From: Pedobacter rhizosphaerae
GTDB taxonomy: Bacteria; Bacteroidota; Bacteroidia; Sphingobacteriales; Sphingobacteriaceae
Direction of reading: 5' to 3'
Assembly (NCBI RefSeq): GCF_900111155.1
Contig: NZ_FOGG01000014.1
Location: forward strand, 1 to 64,000
DNA: 64,000 nt
A program made the position numbers and the translations under genes. Shown one piece after another: positions 33,016-42,317 of this stretch. Position 1 is the stretch's first letter. Every line of letters begins with the position of its first letter. The notes beneath the pieces are model-generated. The model was not told the DNA's origin. It did not search any database and saw only the letters and a list, made by a program, of their open reading frames with translations.

Positions 33016-35949
33016 ATGAAATTCAAACTATTTACTTTAGCTTGCTTTCTAGTTACAGGTTCATTAGCCCAGGCGCAAACAACCTATCAATGGAAAACAG
33101 GGACTTCAGGTGGTTACCCGTATAAATATGTAACCAACGACCCAACTAAAACCCGTTTTTACACCCTTAAAAATGGCCTTACCGTAATTCTTTCACAAAA
33201 CAATAAAGAACCCAATATCACCTATAAAATGGCGGTTAGGGCGGGTAGCAACACCGATCCCAGAACCAACACAGGTTTGGCTCATTACCTGGAGCATCTT
33301 TTGTTTAAAGGAACAGATAAATTTGGAACCTTGAATTATGCGAAGGAAAAGCCTTATTTGGATAAGATTGAAGCCCTTTACGAAACATACAACAAAACAA
33401 CAGACCCAGCCAAGAGAAAAGAAATCTACAAAGAGATCGATAAAGTATCTGGCGAGGCTTCTAACTATTCTATCGCCAATGAGTACGATAAAATGATGAA
33501 GGCAGTAGGTAGCGGGTCAACAAATGCCCATACTGCTGTAGAAGAAACGGTTTACGAAGAAGACCTTCCATCCAATGCGATAGATAAATTCCTGGCCATT
33601 CAGGCAGAGCGTTTCCGTAATCCTGTTTTTCGTATTTTCCATACCGAGCTGGAAGCGGTTTATGAAGAAAAAAACATAGGCATGGATAATGATGGTCGTA
33701 AAATGTATGAGAAAATGCTTTATGCCCTTTTCCCAACGCATAATTATGGGCAGCAAACTACTATTGGTACAATAGAACATTTGAAAAATCCATCTTTAGT
33801 GGAGATCAGAAAATATTACAATAAATATTATGTGCCTAATAATATGGCATTAATCATGTCTGGGGATATCAATTATGATGAGTTAATCAAAAAAATTGAT
33901 AAAGATTTTGCCTACATGGTTGCTAAACCGGTGTCACTTTACAACCCGGCGGCAGAGAAACCATTAACGAAAGTTCAGAAAGTAGATATTTATGGTCCGA
34001 GTGCTGAAAATCTGTATATCGCTTACAGAGGTTTTGCACAAAATACCCACCAAAGTTTACTGTTGGATTTAATCGGTAGCATTTTATCAAATGGTAAAGC
34101 TGGTTTGATGGATATTAACATCAACAAACAACAAAAAATGCTTCGTGCAAGTGCGGGTTACAATCAAATGAAAGACTATGGTATCTTCATCCTATCGGGT
34201 TCGCCAAAGGCTGGTCAAAGTTTGGAGGAGGCACAAAAACTCTTATTGGAGCAGATAGAGTTGCTTAAGAAAGGTGAATTTGACGAAAGCTTAATCAAAG
34301 CCACTGTAGCCAATATCAAATTAGGCGAACTTCAGGCTTATGATAATAATGATGTACGGGCAGATGCTACCATGAATGCATTTATCCTGAATCGTGCAAC
34401 AGAGTGGGATAAGATGCTAGCCTCAACTGATGCCATGGCCAAGGTAACGAAAAAAGAAATCGTTGAATTTGCCAACAAGTTCTTCATCGAAAATTATGTG
34501 GCTATTTTAAAACACAAAGGTGAAGATAAAAGTATCGTCAAGGTAGAAAAACCTACCATAACTGCCGTAAAAACCAATACTAACGAGGTATCTCCATTTA
34601 CCAGGAATATTATTGCCGCAGCGGTTAAACCGATTACACCCAAATTTTTAGATTATCAAAAAGACTTAAATTTTGGCAAAGCGTCTATTGCAGATGTAAT
34701 TGCTGTTCAAAATACAGAAAATGGCATCTTCCGCATGTCTTACCGCTTCGATATGGGCGCATATAATTACAAATTATTGCCATACGCAGCCCAATACTTA
34801 TCCTTTTTAAGTACGGATAAATATTCTTCGGAGGATATTAGCAAGGCCTTCTATAACATTGCATGCAGCTATAATGTAAATGTTGGCACTGATGTAACCA
34901 CCGTATCCATTAGCGGCTTACAAGAAAACTTCGATCAGGCTGTTGCGCTTCTTGAAGATGTATTAGCCAACTGTAAACCTAATGAGAAAGCACTGGAAGA
35001 CCTCAAGGGTCGCATCTTAAAATCGAGAGAGAACGCTAAACTAAATAAATCTTCTATTCTAAGTGGATTGATGAGTTATGCACAATACGGTGCTGATAAT
35101 CCTTTCAATTATGGGCTAACCAATGATGAAATCAAAAACATTAAATCGGCCGATTTGATATACATGCTTCATAATCTCAGCAACTATAAGCATACCATCA
35201 CTTATTATGGTCCTAAAACATTGGCCGATTTCTCTGCTACCATTGTAAAAGCGCATCCCTTAGCGAAAGAATTTACGCCGGCAGCGCCAATTAAGAAGTT
35301 TGTTTATACCAAAACAGACTCTAACAAAGTGTATTTTGCCGATTACGATATGGTACAGGCAGAAATCCGTTGGGTACGCAACAGCGGTTTATACGACCCC
35401 GCAAATTCAGCAAAAATCGATCTTTTCAACAATTATTTTGGTGGAGGAATGGGCTCCGTAGTATTTCAAACCATCCGTGAATCGAAAGCGTTGGCCTACT
35501 CTACTTATGCCGTTTACTCTTCTCCAAATAGTAAGGATAAGGAGAATACCGTAATTGCTTATGTGGGTACCCAAGCCGATAAAATGAATGATGCTGTTGC
35601 AGGAATGAATGAGTTATTAACGGTATTACCTGAATCGGATAAATCGTTTGCATTATCTAAAACAAACTCATTAAATGGCATCGAGACTTCTCGCATTACC
35701 AAAGACGACATGATCTATGCTTACTTTGCTGACCAAAAACTAGGATTTGATCATGACTCCAGAATTGATGAATATGCCAACTTAAAGCCATTAACTTTTG
35801 GCGATATTAAAAAATTCCACCAGGAAAATTTATCTGGAAAACCTTACAATTATTGCGTTGTGGCATCAGAGAAAAAAATCAATTTAGCTGATCTGCAAAA
35901 ATTCGGACCGGTAACTAAATTAAGCTTAGAGCAGATTTTTGGTTACTAA
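33016..35949 (+). CDS. M16 family zinc peptidase (insulinase/pitrilysin type, two-domain)
   Basis: A 977-residue exported peptidase with a signal peptide at 1-21. The inverted zinc motif HYLEH (90-94) is intact. The third ligand lies in ELEAVYEEKN (211-220), after a longer than usual insert at about 110-155 that is rich in charged helix (KEIYKEIDKVSGEASN). Residues about 560-960 form the second, catalytically inactive M16 repeat. It probably degrades peptides in the periplasm or at the outer membrane. It stands alone, with a strong repeat-type terminator downstream. Confidence 0.93.
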   Translation: MKFKLFTLACFLVTGSLAQAQTTYQWKTGTSGGYPYKYVTNDPTKTRFYTLKNGLTVILSQNNKEPNITYKMAVRAGSNTDPRTNTGLAHYLEHLLFKGTDKFGTLNYAKEKPYLDKIEALYETYNKTTDPAKRKEIYKEIDKVSGEASNYSIANEYDKMMKAVGSGSTNAHTAVEETVYEEDLPSNAIDKFLAIQAERFRNPVFRIFHTELEAVYEEKNIGMDNDGRKMYEKMLYALFPTHNYGQQTTIGTIEHLKNPSLVEIRKYYNKYYVPNNMALIMSGDINYDELIKKIDKDFAYMVAKPVSLYNPAAEKPLTKVQKVDIYGPSAENLYIAYRGFAQNTHQSLLLDLIGSILSNGKAGLMDININKQQKMLRASAGYNQMKDYGIFILSGSPKAGQSLEEAQKLLLEQIELLKKGEFDESLIKATVANIKLGELQAYDNNDVRADATMNAFILNRATEWDKMLASTDAMAKVTKKEIVEFANKFFIENYVAILKHKGEDKSIVKVEKPTITAVKTNTNEVSPFTRNIIAAAVKPITPKFLDYQKDLNFGKASIADVIAVQNTENGIFRMSYRFDMGAYNYKLLPYAAQYLSFLSTDKYSSEDISKAFYNIACSYNVNVGTDVTTVSISGLQENFDQAVALLEDVLANCKPNEKALEDLKGRILKSRENAKLNKSSILSGLMSYAQYGADNPFNYGLTNDEIKNIKSADLIYMLHNLSNYKHTITYYGPKTLADFSATIVKAHPLAKEFTPAAPIKKFVYTKTDSNKVYFADYDMVQAEIRWVRNSGLYDPANSAKIDLFNNYFGGGMGSVVFQTIRESKALAYSTYAVYSSPNSKDKENTVIAYVGTQADKMNDAVAGMNELLTVLPESDKSFALSKTNSLNGIETSRITKDDMIYAYFADQKLGFDHDSRIDEYANLKPLTFGDIKKFHQENLSGKPYNYCVVASEKKINLADLQKFGPVTKLSLEQIFGY

Positions 35950-35974
35950 GAATTAATGATTTATAATATTTAAA

Positions 35975-36123
35975 AGGCCGTATCATAAAGATCGATTGTC
36001 ATCCAGAGCTTCCCGATGTAAAATCGGGACAAGTTGTCGAAGGACCTTATTCAGCGCTATTAGGGCGTTTCGACAGGCTCAACGTGACAAATCTGAATGA
36101 AAATTTAATTTATGATACGGCCT
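35975..36123 (+). terminator. Repeat-type terminator (15-bp arms) after the M16 gene
   Basis: Perfect 15-bp arms (AGGCCGTATCATAAA at 35975-35989, complement at 36109-36123) are followed by a long T-run. The interior holds inverted copies of the TGTCA...GTCGAAGG repeat. The left copy is interrupted by a small palindrome, TCCCGAT/ATCGGGA (36011-36017 with 36023-36029). It is the same family as 9881-9984. Confidence 0.8.
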
Positions 36124-36281
36124 CTTTTTTTATTTTGACTCAAAGGTAGCCTAACATTATGATTATTAAATTAGAGATTGCTAATGTAAAACTACCTGTT
36201 AAAACGCAGCTACAACGGGCTTGCAGTTAGTTACTTAGCCTGCTATCAATCTTTCTTTATAGAATTGGTATGCCTGATAGC

Positions 36282-37331
36282 CTACACAGGCTTCAACCCT
36301 TTTAAAATTTCTGAAATAGAAAATCTGGCGCCGCAAACCACTTCATCGGCTGCACCATAATAAACAATTAGCTCGTCTCCATTCCGGATATGCCCATTAG
36401 TAAAAACGACTTGTCCGAAAAAACCAGTTAATTCATAATCTGCAGTCGGAATCATAATTGGATGTTCAGTTCTCGCCAGCAACTTTGAAGGATCATTCAA
36501 ATCTAGTAGAAAGGCACCTAAACAATATTGGTGATGCTCATTTGCACCATGATAGATTTCAAGCCATCCCTCCGCTGTTTTAATTGGTGCCGCACCAGCA
36601 CCTACCCTAACGCTGTCCCATGAATTTTCTCGTGTTTGAAGCAAACAGACATGATTACCCCAATGAATGCCATCGGGCGATTCTGCCAGCCAAATATAGT
36701 TACCTCCTAAAGCTACACTACTGGGGCGATGAAGCGCATAAAACCTTCCATTAATCTTTTCTTCAAAAATAGCGCAATCCTTGTTATGTGGCGGGATGAT
36801 CATCCCATGGTTTTCAAACAACTTCCAATCTTGGGTGGTTCTTAAACCCACCCCCACACCATGGGCCGAAACTGCAGTGAAAGTAAGATAATAGGTACCT
36901 TCTATCTGCGCTACCCTGCAATCTTCAATCCCAAAGCTTTCGTTTACACCTTCGCCAATTAATAGCGGGAATCCCTCAGGTTCATAAAAATGAATACCGT
37001 CGTCACTGCATACCAGCCTAAGATGAGATAAGGAAGTTAGATAGTCGTTCCCTTTATAACGGATTACCCTGGGATCATGCGCATCCAGATCAGGATCATC
37101 TAATGAAATTTCAAGAATTTTTATCCCCTCATCGCCGAGTATCGGAAAGGAAATAAAACCATCGCGTTGGCCTGGTCTTTCGGCCACCCGTATAATCAGC
37201 CAAATCTTGCCTTGAAAAGTAAAAGCTCCCGGATTAAGTAAACAAAGAATTTCTAATCCCGGTACACTTGGAGGAAGGTCGCCTGGCAATAAGAGTGGAT
37301 TTTGATGAAATCTTGCAGCAATGTCTTTCAT
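36282..37331 (-). CDS. GH130 family glycosidase/phosphorylase
   Basis: A 349-residue five-bladed propeller enzyme without a signal peptide, thus cytoplasmic. GH130 contains mannosyl phosphorylases (beta-1,4-mannosyl-glucose or -GlcNAc) and beta-1,2-mannosidases. The catalytic aspartate lies in GIEDCRV (134-140), the counterpart of the common IEDPR motif, with cysteine in place of proline. Other family segments are LNPGAFTFQGKIWLIIRVAE and LEIYHGA. It stands alone on the minus strand and is divergent from SusC 3, with the small CsbD gene between. It may process the beta-mannosyl core left by GH92 action. Phosphorylase versus hydrolase cannot be decided here. Confidence 0.9.
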   Translation of the reverse strand: MKDIAARFHQNPLLLPGDLPPSVPGLEILCLLNPGAFTFQGKIWLIIRVAERPGQRDGFISFPILGDEGIKILEISLDDPDLDAHDPRVIRYKGNDYLTSLSHLRLVCSDDGIHFYEPEGFPLLIGEGVNESFGIEDCRVAQIEGTYYLTFTAVSAHGVGVGLRTTQDWKLFENHGMIIPPHNKDCAIFEEKINGRFYALHRPSSVALGGNYIWLAESPDGIHWGNHVCLLQTRENSWDSVRVGAGAAPIKTAEGWLEIYHGANEHHQYCLGAFLLDLNDPSKLLARTEHPIMIPTADYELTGFFGQVVFTNGHIRNGDELIVYYGAADEVVCGARFSISEILKGLKPV

Positions 37332-37386
37332 TTGATTTCAAATTAAAACGGGCTTCCAAAATTGAATGCCCGTTTTTAAGAATGTA

Positions 37387-37572
37387 TTACAAAGAGTTGA
37401 TCCATTTTACCAGTTCATCTCTTCCTTTACCGGTTTTTTGCTGAAGTTTCCCTAATAATTCATCATCTTGTCCCTCTTCATGCTTTAAATCATCATCGGT
37501 TAAATCAGCATATGCCTGTTTAACTTTTCCTTTGATCTCATTCCATTTTCCTTTAATTTCTAACTTATCCAT
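37387..37572 (-). CDS. CsbD family stress-response protein
   Basis: A 61-residue hydrophilic protein of the CsbD family. The typical opening [26 protein letters not shown] is followed by a charged middle and a final helix ([16 protein letters not shown]). CsbD proteins are general-stress-induced in many bacteria and their molecular role is unknown. The gene is 55 nt upstream of GH130 on the same strand and may be transcribed with it. Confidence 0.9.
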   Translation of the reverse strand: MDKLEIKGKWNEIKGKVKQAYADLTDDDLKHEEGQDDELLGKLQQKTGKGRDELVKWINSL

Positions 37573-37771
37573 AGGTATTTATTTTAAGTGTTTAATAAAC
37601 AGTTTCTACCTATTTCAACAAAAGGCTCAAGAAAAAGTTTAGAATCTAATCAATTCCTTTCAAACGCCTTGATTTCCTAACCTTTAGATTAAATTAATCT
37701 GCCTAATTTTTAGTATATTACAATATCATTCCCAATACAAACAATCATTATTAACTAAACTTGAAAATTTG

Positions 37772-40700
37772 ATGAAAAAACTACTTTTATGTATGATTTT
37801 ATCTTTCGGGTTAATTTCATTTGCTTTCGCGCAAAGCAGGGTTATTAGCGGAAAGGTTACCTCAAGTAATGCAGAACCCATCCCAGGGGTGAGCATATTT
37901 GTAAAAGGCACACCATCCAATGGAACACAGAGTGATGCCACGGGGAGCTACAAGATCAGTATTCCATCTGATGCTAAAATCCTGGTCTTTACCTTTATTG
38001 GCTACAAAACTAAGGAGTCTGCGATTACAGGAACAACACTCAACGTTACTTTAGATGAGGAAAATACTACGCTTTCCGATGTAGTGGTAGTAGGTTATGG
38101 AACACAGATCAAAAGAGATGTATCAGGGTCGGTTACTTCAGTTAAATCAAAAGATCTGGAAAACTTACCTGTTACTAGTTTCGAATCGGCTTTACAGGGA
38201 AAAGCGGCAGGTGTACAAATTGCCGCCCAAAATGGAAAACTTGGGCAAGGCATAACCGTAAGGGTACGCGGTGCAGCTTCTGTAACAGCAGGGAGTGAAC
38301 CGCTTTATATTGTTGATGGAATCCCTATCACTTCTGGTGATTTATCTAGCACTACCGCCCCTACAAGTGCGTTGGCAGATCTAAACACCAATGATATCGA
38401 ATCTATCGAGGTTTTGAAAGATGCGGCTGCTTCGGCAATATATGGTGCCCGGGCATCAAATGGCGTGGTAATCATTACTACAAAACAAGGTAAAGCAGGC
38501 AAAACACTCATACAATTTAATGCCTTGGGCGGAATTAGCTCCCCATCTAACCACAGGACATTTCTAAATGCTCAGGAGTATGTTCAGATCCTGAGAAGGG
38601 CTGGACAGGGTGCAGCTAATCAAGATTTTTTGAACGGTGATTACACAACACTTCAGGAAGCGTTAGATGATTATAATTCTATTGTAGAAGGGCGCTTAAA
38701 CAGATATTCTGCTGGTAATAATGATTATCAAACATATAAGGTAAACTCTAATTGGGAGGCAGCCTCATTTCAGGATAAGCCGGTAACACAGCAATATGAC
38801 CTCAACCTAACCGGAGGTAATGATAAAACCAAATTCTATATTGGAGGGCAGGCATTAGATCAAAAAGGCATCCTGGTGGGCAATAGCTACAAAAGATATA
38901 GCGGAAGGTTAAACCTGACAAATAAAGTTACAGACTTTTTAGAAGTTGGCGTGAACTTGAATTTTTCAAATAGCATCAACAATAGGTTATCCAACGATAA
39001 TGCGTTTTCCAGTCCCTTACAATCTGTGGCTTTATCACCAATTACTCCCTTTATCGATCCTCGATCGGGCCTGGTAAGTGGATCATTGCCCGGAGCTGCC
39101 TCTAACTACCCCGTTTATTACAATCCATTTATCAGCATTGGTAATGCTTTCTATAAAGCAACAGTTTACAGAACTTTAGGAAAAGCCTTTGCCAATTTAA
39201 ATCTCGCAAAAGGACTCAAGTTCAGTACTGATTTCTCGATTGATAACTTAAACCAGAATGAGGAAAGTTATTATGGATCACTAACATTTAGAAACACAGG
39301 AACCTCCAACGGTTATGGTCAAAATATCTCAACCTTTGTAATTAATGCCAATACCAATAACTTTTTCACGTACAATACCTCAATAGGGAAAAGTAATATT
39401 GATGCCACCTTAGGTACCAGTTACCAAAAATCAACCACGAAGTTTAGTACCCTGGAAGGGCAAGACTTCCCGAGTGATTCTTATATCAAGTTAGGATCTG
39501 CGGCCACCAAGGTTATAGCAACCAGCAATGAAGGTGCTTTTAGTTTCTTATCTTACTTTTTCAGAGCGAACTATAAATATAATGACCGCTATATTGCCAG
39601 CTTTAGTGTGAGAGCAGATGGTTCCTCACGTTTTGGTGCCAATCATAAATACGGTTACTTTCCTGCCGGATCATTAGCCTGGATTATATCCGAAGAGGAT
39701 TTTCTAAAATCGGGTGAAACTTTTAGTCTGTTAAAGCTAAGGGGAAGCTACGGTTTAACGGGTAATGCTGAAATAGGAAATTATGTTGCCAGAGGACTTT
39801 TTGCTGGTACTGGGGCATACGGTGGTCTACCCGGACAAACCCCATCAAGAATTGCTAACCCAGACTTAACCTGGGAAAAAACAAAGCAACTGGATATTGG
39901 TTTAGACTTTGGGATATTGCAAAACCGGATTACCGGCGCATTCGACTATTATAGAAAAAACACGACCGATTTATTACTAGATGTACCTGTTCCACAAACA
40001 ACGGGCTTTGCAACGATTACCCAGAATTTAGGTGCATTAAAGAACTCTGGCTTTGAACTTGCTATCAATACAGAAAACTTTGTTGGTGAATTTAAATGGT
40101 CAACTGCCATAACAGCTGCAATTAACAATAATGAAATTACGGATCTTGGCGGGCAGGTATTAAATGCGAACGAAATTAATGCAGCTATTGCAGGTCAACC
40201 GATTGGAGTTTTTTATCTCCCAGAATATGCCGGTGTAAACCCTGCTAATGGAGATGCATTATATTACCGCAATACTACCGATGCGGCAGGAAATGTTGAT
40301 CGATCAACCACTACGAATATTAATTTAGCACAACGGATTTTCGCAGGAAACCCTAACCCAAAATATACCTTCGGCCTCAACAATAGTTTCGCTTTCAAAA
40401 ACTTCGATCTTACGTTATTTTTCCAGGGCGTTAAAGGAAATAAAATCTTCAACTCAGCTGGACAATACATGAGTGCAAATGCATCCAATGGCTATGACAA
40501 TCAAACTGCTGATCAAATGAACTATTGGGATAAGCCAGGAGATGTAACCTCAGTTCCAGAACCCAGATTATTTTATGGAAATGGCGTTGGCAATTCTACA
40601 AGATATATTTCTGACGGCTCATACATCCGTTTGAAAACGCTGACACTAGGATATACTTTTCCTTCATCTATACTAACAAAAATAAAGCTCAGTAAACTTA

Positions 40701-40864
40701 GATTATATGCCACTGCTCAAAACTTAGCGACAATAACAGGCTACAAAGGCTGGGATCCTGAAGTGAATGCAGATTATCAATCTACCAATATCAATCAGGG
40801 TGTAGACTTTTATTCTGCACCACAACCACGTGTAATTTCATTTGGAGTAAACATTGGACTATAA
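37772..40864 (+). CDS. SusC/RagA-family TonB-linked outer-membrane importer (pair 3)
   Basis: A 1030-residue importer. The ATG at 37772 is preferred over an in-frame TTG one codon earlier. Signal peptide at 1-20, carboxypeptidase-like domain at about 24-100 (GKVTSSNAEPIPGVSIFVKG), LSDVVVVGYG, the plug with DIESIEVLKDAAASAIYGARASNGVVIITT, and a barrel ending VISFGVNIGL. It is co-transcribed with SusD 3 (15-nt gap). No glycoside hydrolase, sensor or sigma/anti-sigma pair is on this strand nearby, and no LacI-type site was seen upstream, so its substrate is open. GH130 on the opposite strand is the only carbohydrate enzyme adjacent. Confidence 0.94.
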   Translation: MKKLLLCMILSFGLISFAFAQSRVISGKVTSSNAEPIPGVSIFVKGTPSNGTQSDATGSYKISIPSDAKILVFTFIGYKTKESAITGTTLNVTLDEENTTLSDVVVVGYGTQIKRDVSGSVTSVKSKDLENLPVTSFESALQGKAAGVQIAAQNGKLGQGITVRVRGAASVTAGSEPLYIVDGIPITSGDLSSTTAPTSALADLNTNDIESIEVLKDAAASAIYGARASNGVVIITTKQGKAGKTLIQFNALGGISSPSNHRTFLNAQEYVQILRRAGQGAANQDFLNGDYTTLQEALDDYNSIVEGRLNRYSAGNNDYQTYKVNSNWEAASFQDKPVTQQYDLNLTGGNDKTKFYIGGQALDQKGILVGNSYKRYSGRLNLTNKVTDFLEVGVNLNFSNSINNRLSNDNAFSSPLQSVALSPITPFIDPRSGLVSGSLPGAASNYPVYYNPFISIGNAFYKATVYRTLGKAFANLNLAKGLKFSTDFSIDNLNQNEESYYGSLTFRNTGTSNGYGQNISTFVINANTNNFFTYNTSIGKSNIDATLGTSYQKSTTKFSTLEGQDFPSDSYIKLGSAATKVIATSNEGAFSFLSYFFRANYKYNDRYIASFSVRADGSSRFGANHKYGYFPAGSLAWIISEEDFLKSGETFSLLKLRGSYGLTGNAEIGNYVARGLFAGTGAYGGLPGQTPSRIANPDLTWEKTKQLDIGLDFGILQNRITGAFDYYRKNTTDLLLDVPVPQTTGFATITQNLGALKNSGFELAINTENFVGEFKWSTAITAAINNNEITDLGGQVLNANEINAAIAGQPIGVFYLPEYAGVNPANGDALYYRNTTDAAGNVDRSTTTNINLAQRIFAGNPNPKYTFGLNNSFAFKNFDLTLFFQGVKGNKIFNSAGQYMSANASNGYDNQTADQMNYWDKPGDVTSVPEPRLFYGNGVGNSTRYISDGSYIRLKTLTLGYTFPSSILTKIKLSKLRLYATAQNLATITGYKGWDPEVNADYQSTNINQGVDFYSAPQPRVISFGVNIGL

Positions 40865-40879
40865 TTAAAAAGAATCAAA

Positions 40880-42262
40880 ATGAAAAAGATATATAGAAAC
40901 CAAATCATATTGGCTTGCATGCTTATAATCACCCTTATATCATGCAAGAAACCACTCGATCTTAATCCCATAGACACCATTGAACAGCAAAATGCATTGC
41001 TTACCTCCAAAGATGTGGAAGGAGCGTTAATTGGCGCATATTCAGATATGGGAAGCAGAAATCTTTTTGGAGGGAGACCTTATCTAATGGCTGATTTCCT
41101 TGCCAACACCAATGCTATAGAATGGTACGGAACTTATGAAGAACTCACACAAGCGATTAACAAATCATTATTGAAAACAAATACTTTTGTAAATAATGTA
41201 TGGGCAGCGGGATATACTGCGATTAATGATGTTAATAATGTGTTGGGCGCTATAGACAAAGTAGATGCGGCTAAAAAAAACCGGGTAGAAGGGGAAGCTA
41301 AATTTATCAGGGGCGCGACCTATTTTGAGTTGGTCCGATTATTTGGAAAAGCTTATAATGATGGGAGTCCAACTACTAATTTAGGAGTACCTATCGTATT
41401 AACACCGACAACAATTGTTACAGAATCAAGCTATCTGCCCCGAGCTACAGTAGCAGCTGTTTACACTCAGGCCATTGCCGATTTAACAGATGCGGAAGCA
41501 AAGCTACCTGAAGAAAACGGTTTCTTTGCAACAAAATACTCAGCTGCAGCCATGCTAGCCAGATTATATCTCCAAATGGGCAATTACAGTGCAGCAGCAG
41601 CAGCGGCAAACCGCGTTATTGCCTCAGGCAATTATGAATTAACATCAAAATACCTGGATGCCTTTCCAGCAATGCCTGAAGGAGGCAGACCTGCTAAACC
41701 AGTAGAAAATTCAACAGAGGATGTTTTTGCAATTCAAGTCACCACATTAACTGGTTTTAATGGCTATAATGAGTTTTATGGATCATCAACATATGGAGGA
41801 CGGGGTGATGCCGTTATTTCTCAAGATTGGATCGACAACACTTATAGCCCTTCAGATGATCGAATCAATAGTTTTTATGACGACGATGACATCTTCACTG
41901 CCAAGTACGGCAATCAATTTGGGAATATCCCTGTAATACGATTAGCAGAACTTTATTTAATAAGAGCTGAAAGTAACGTCAGATTAGCACCAGCTGCTCC
42001 AATCGGTGGGCAAACACCATTACAGGATCTGGCAGAAGTTAGGGGGCGTTCAGGACTAACCACAACCTCAGCAACACTATCAGATATTTTAAACGAAAGA
42101 AAACTGGAACTCGCTTTTGAAGGCTTTGCACTGCATGATGCCAAAAGAACTCAGTCCAATATCGGTTCTCTGGCATGGAATTCCAATACACTGGTATTTC
42201 CAATTCCCCAACGTGAAATCGACGCGAATAAAAAGCTCGTTCAAAACCCAGGTTACAACTAA
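40880..42262 (+). CDS. SusD/RagB-family outer-membrane lipoprotein (pair 3)
   Basis: A 460-residue surface lipoprotein with lipobox LISC (C22), shorter than the SusD proteins at 15104 and 25318. SusD features include EGEAKFIRGATYFELVRLFGKAYNDG and the C-terminal LNERKLELAFEGFALHDAKR ... FPIPQREIDANKKLVQNPGY. It starts 15 nt after SusC 3 and is followed 4 nt later by a perfect bidirectional terminator. It would be the lid and ligand binder of the third SusC complex. Confidence 0.93.
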   Translation: MKKIYRNQIILACMLIITLISCKKPLDLNPIDTIEQQNALLTSKDVEGALIGAYSDMGSRNLFGGRPYLMADFLANTNAIEWYGTYEELTQAINKSLLKTNTFVNNVWAAGYTAINDVNNVLGAIDKVDAAKKNRVEGEAKFIRGATYFELVRLFGKAYNDGSPTTNLGVPIVLTPTTIVTESSYLPRATVAAVYTQAIADLTDAEAKLPEENGFFATKYSAAAMLARLYLQMGNYSAAAAAANRVIASGNYELTSKYLDAFPAMPEGGRPAKPVENSTEDVFAIQVTTLTGFNGYNEFYGSSTYGGRGDAVISQDWIDNTYSPSDDRINSFYDDDDIFTAKYGNQFGNIPVIRLAELYLIRAESNVRLAPAAPIGGQTPLQDLAEVRGRSGLTTTSATLSDILNERKLELAFEGFALHDAKRTQSNIGSLAWNSNTLVFPIPQREIDANKKLVQNPGYN

Positions 42263-42265
42263 AAC

Positions 42266-42300
42266 AAAAATGGCCTTCTTGATTTAAGAAGGCCATTTTT
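42266..42300. terminator. Bidirectional intrinsic terminator between SusD 3 and acs
   Basis: A perfect 15-bp stem (42266-42280 with 42286-42300) with a 5-nt loop. It has A-tract and T-tract sides, so it can serve both converging genes. Confidence 0.9.
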
Positions 42301-42317
42301 ATTTATTTCAGTTTGAG

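Noticed and set aside
15777..40540. SusC/SusD genes as signs of horizontal transfer
   Set aside because: They are normal for the phylum. No flanking integrase, tRNA or obvious base-composition shift was seen.
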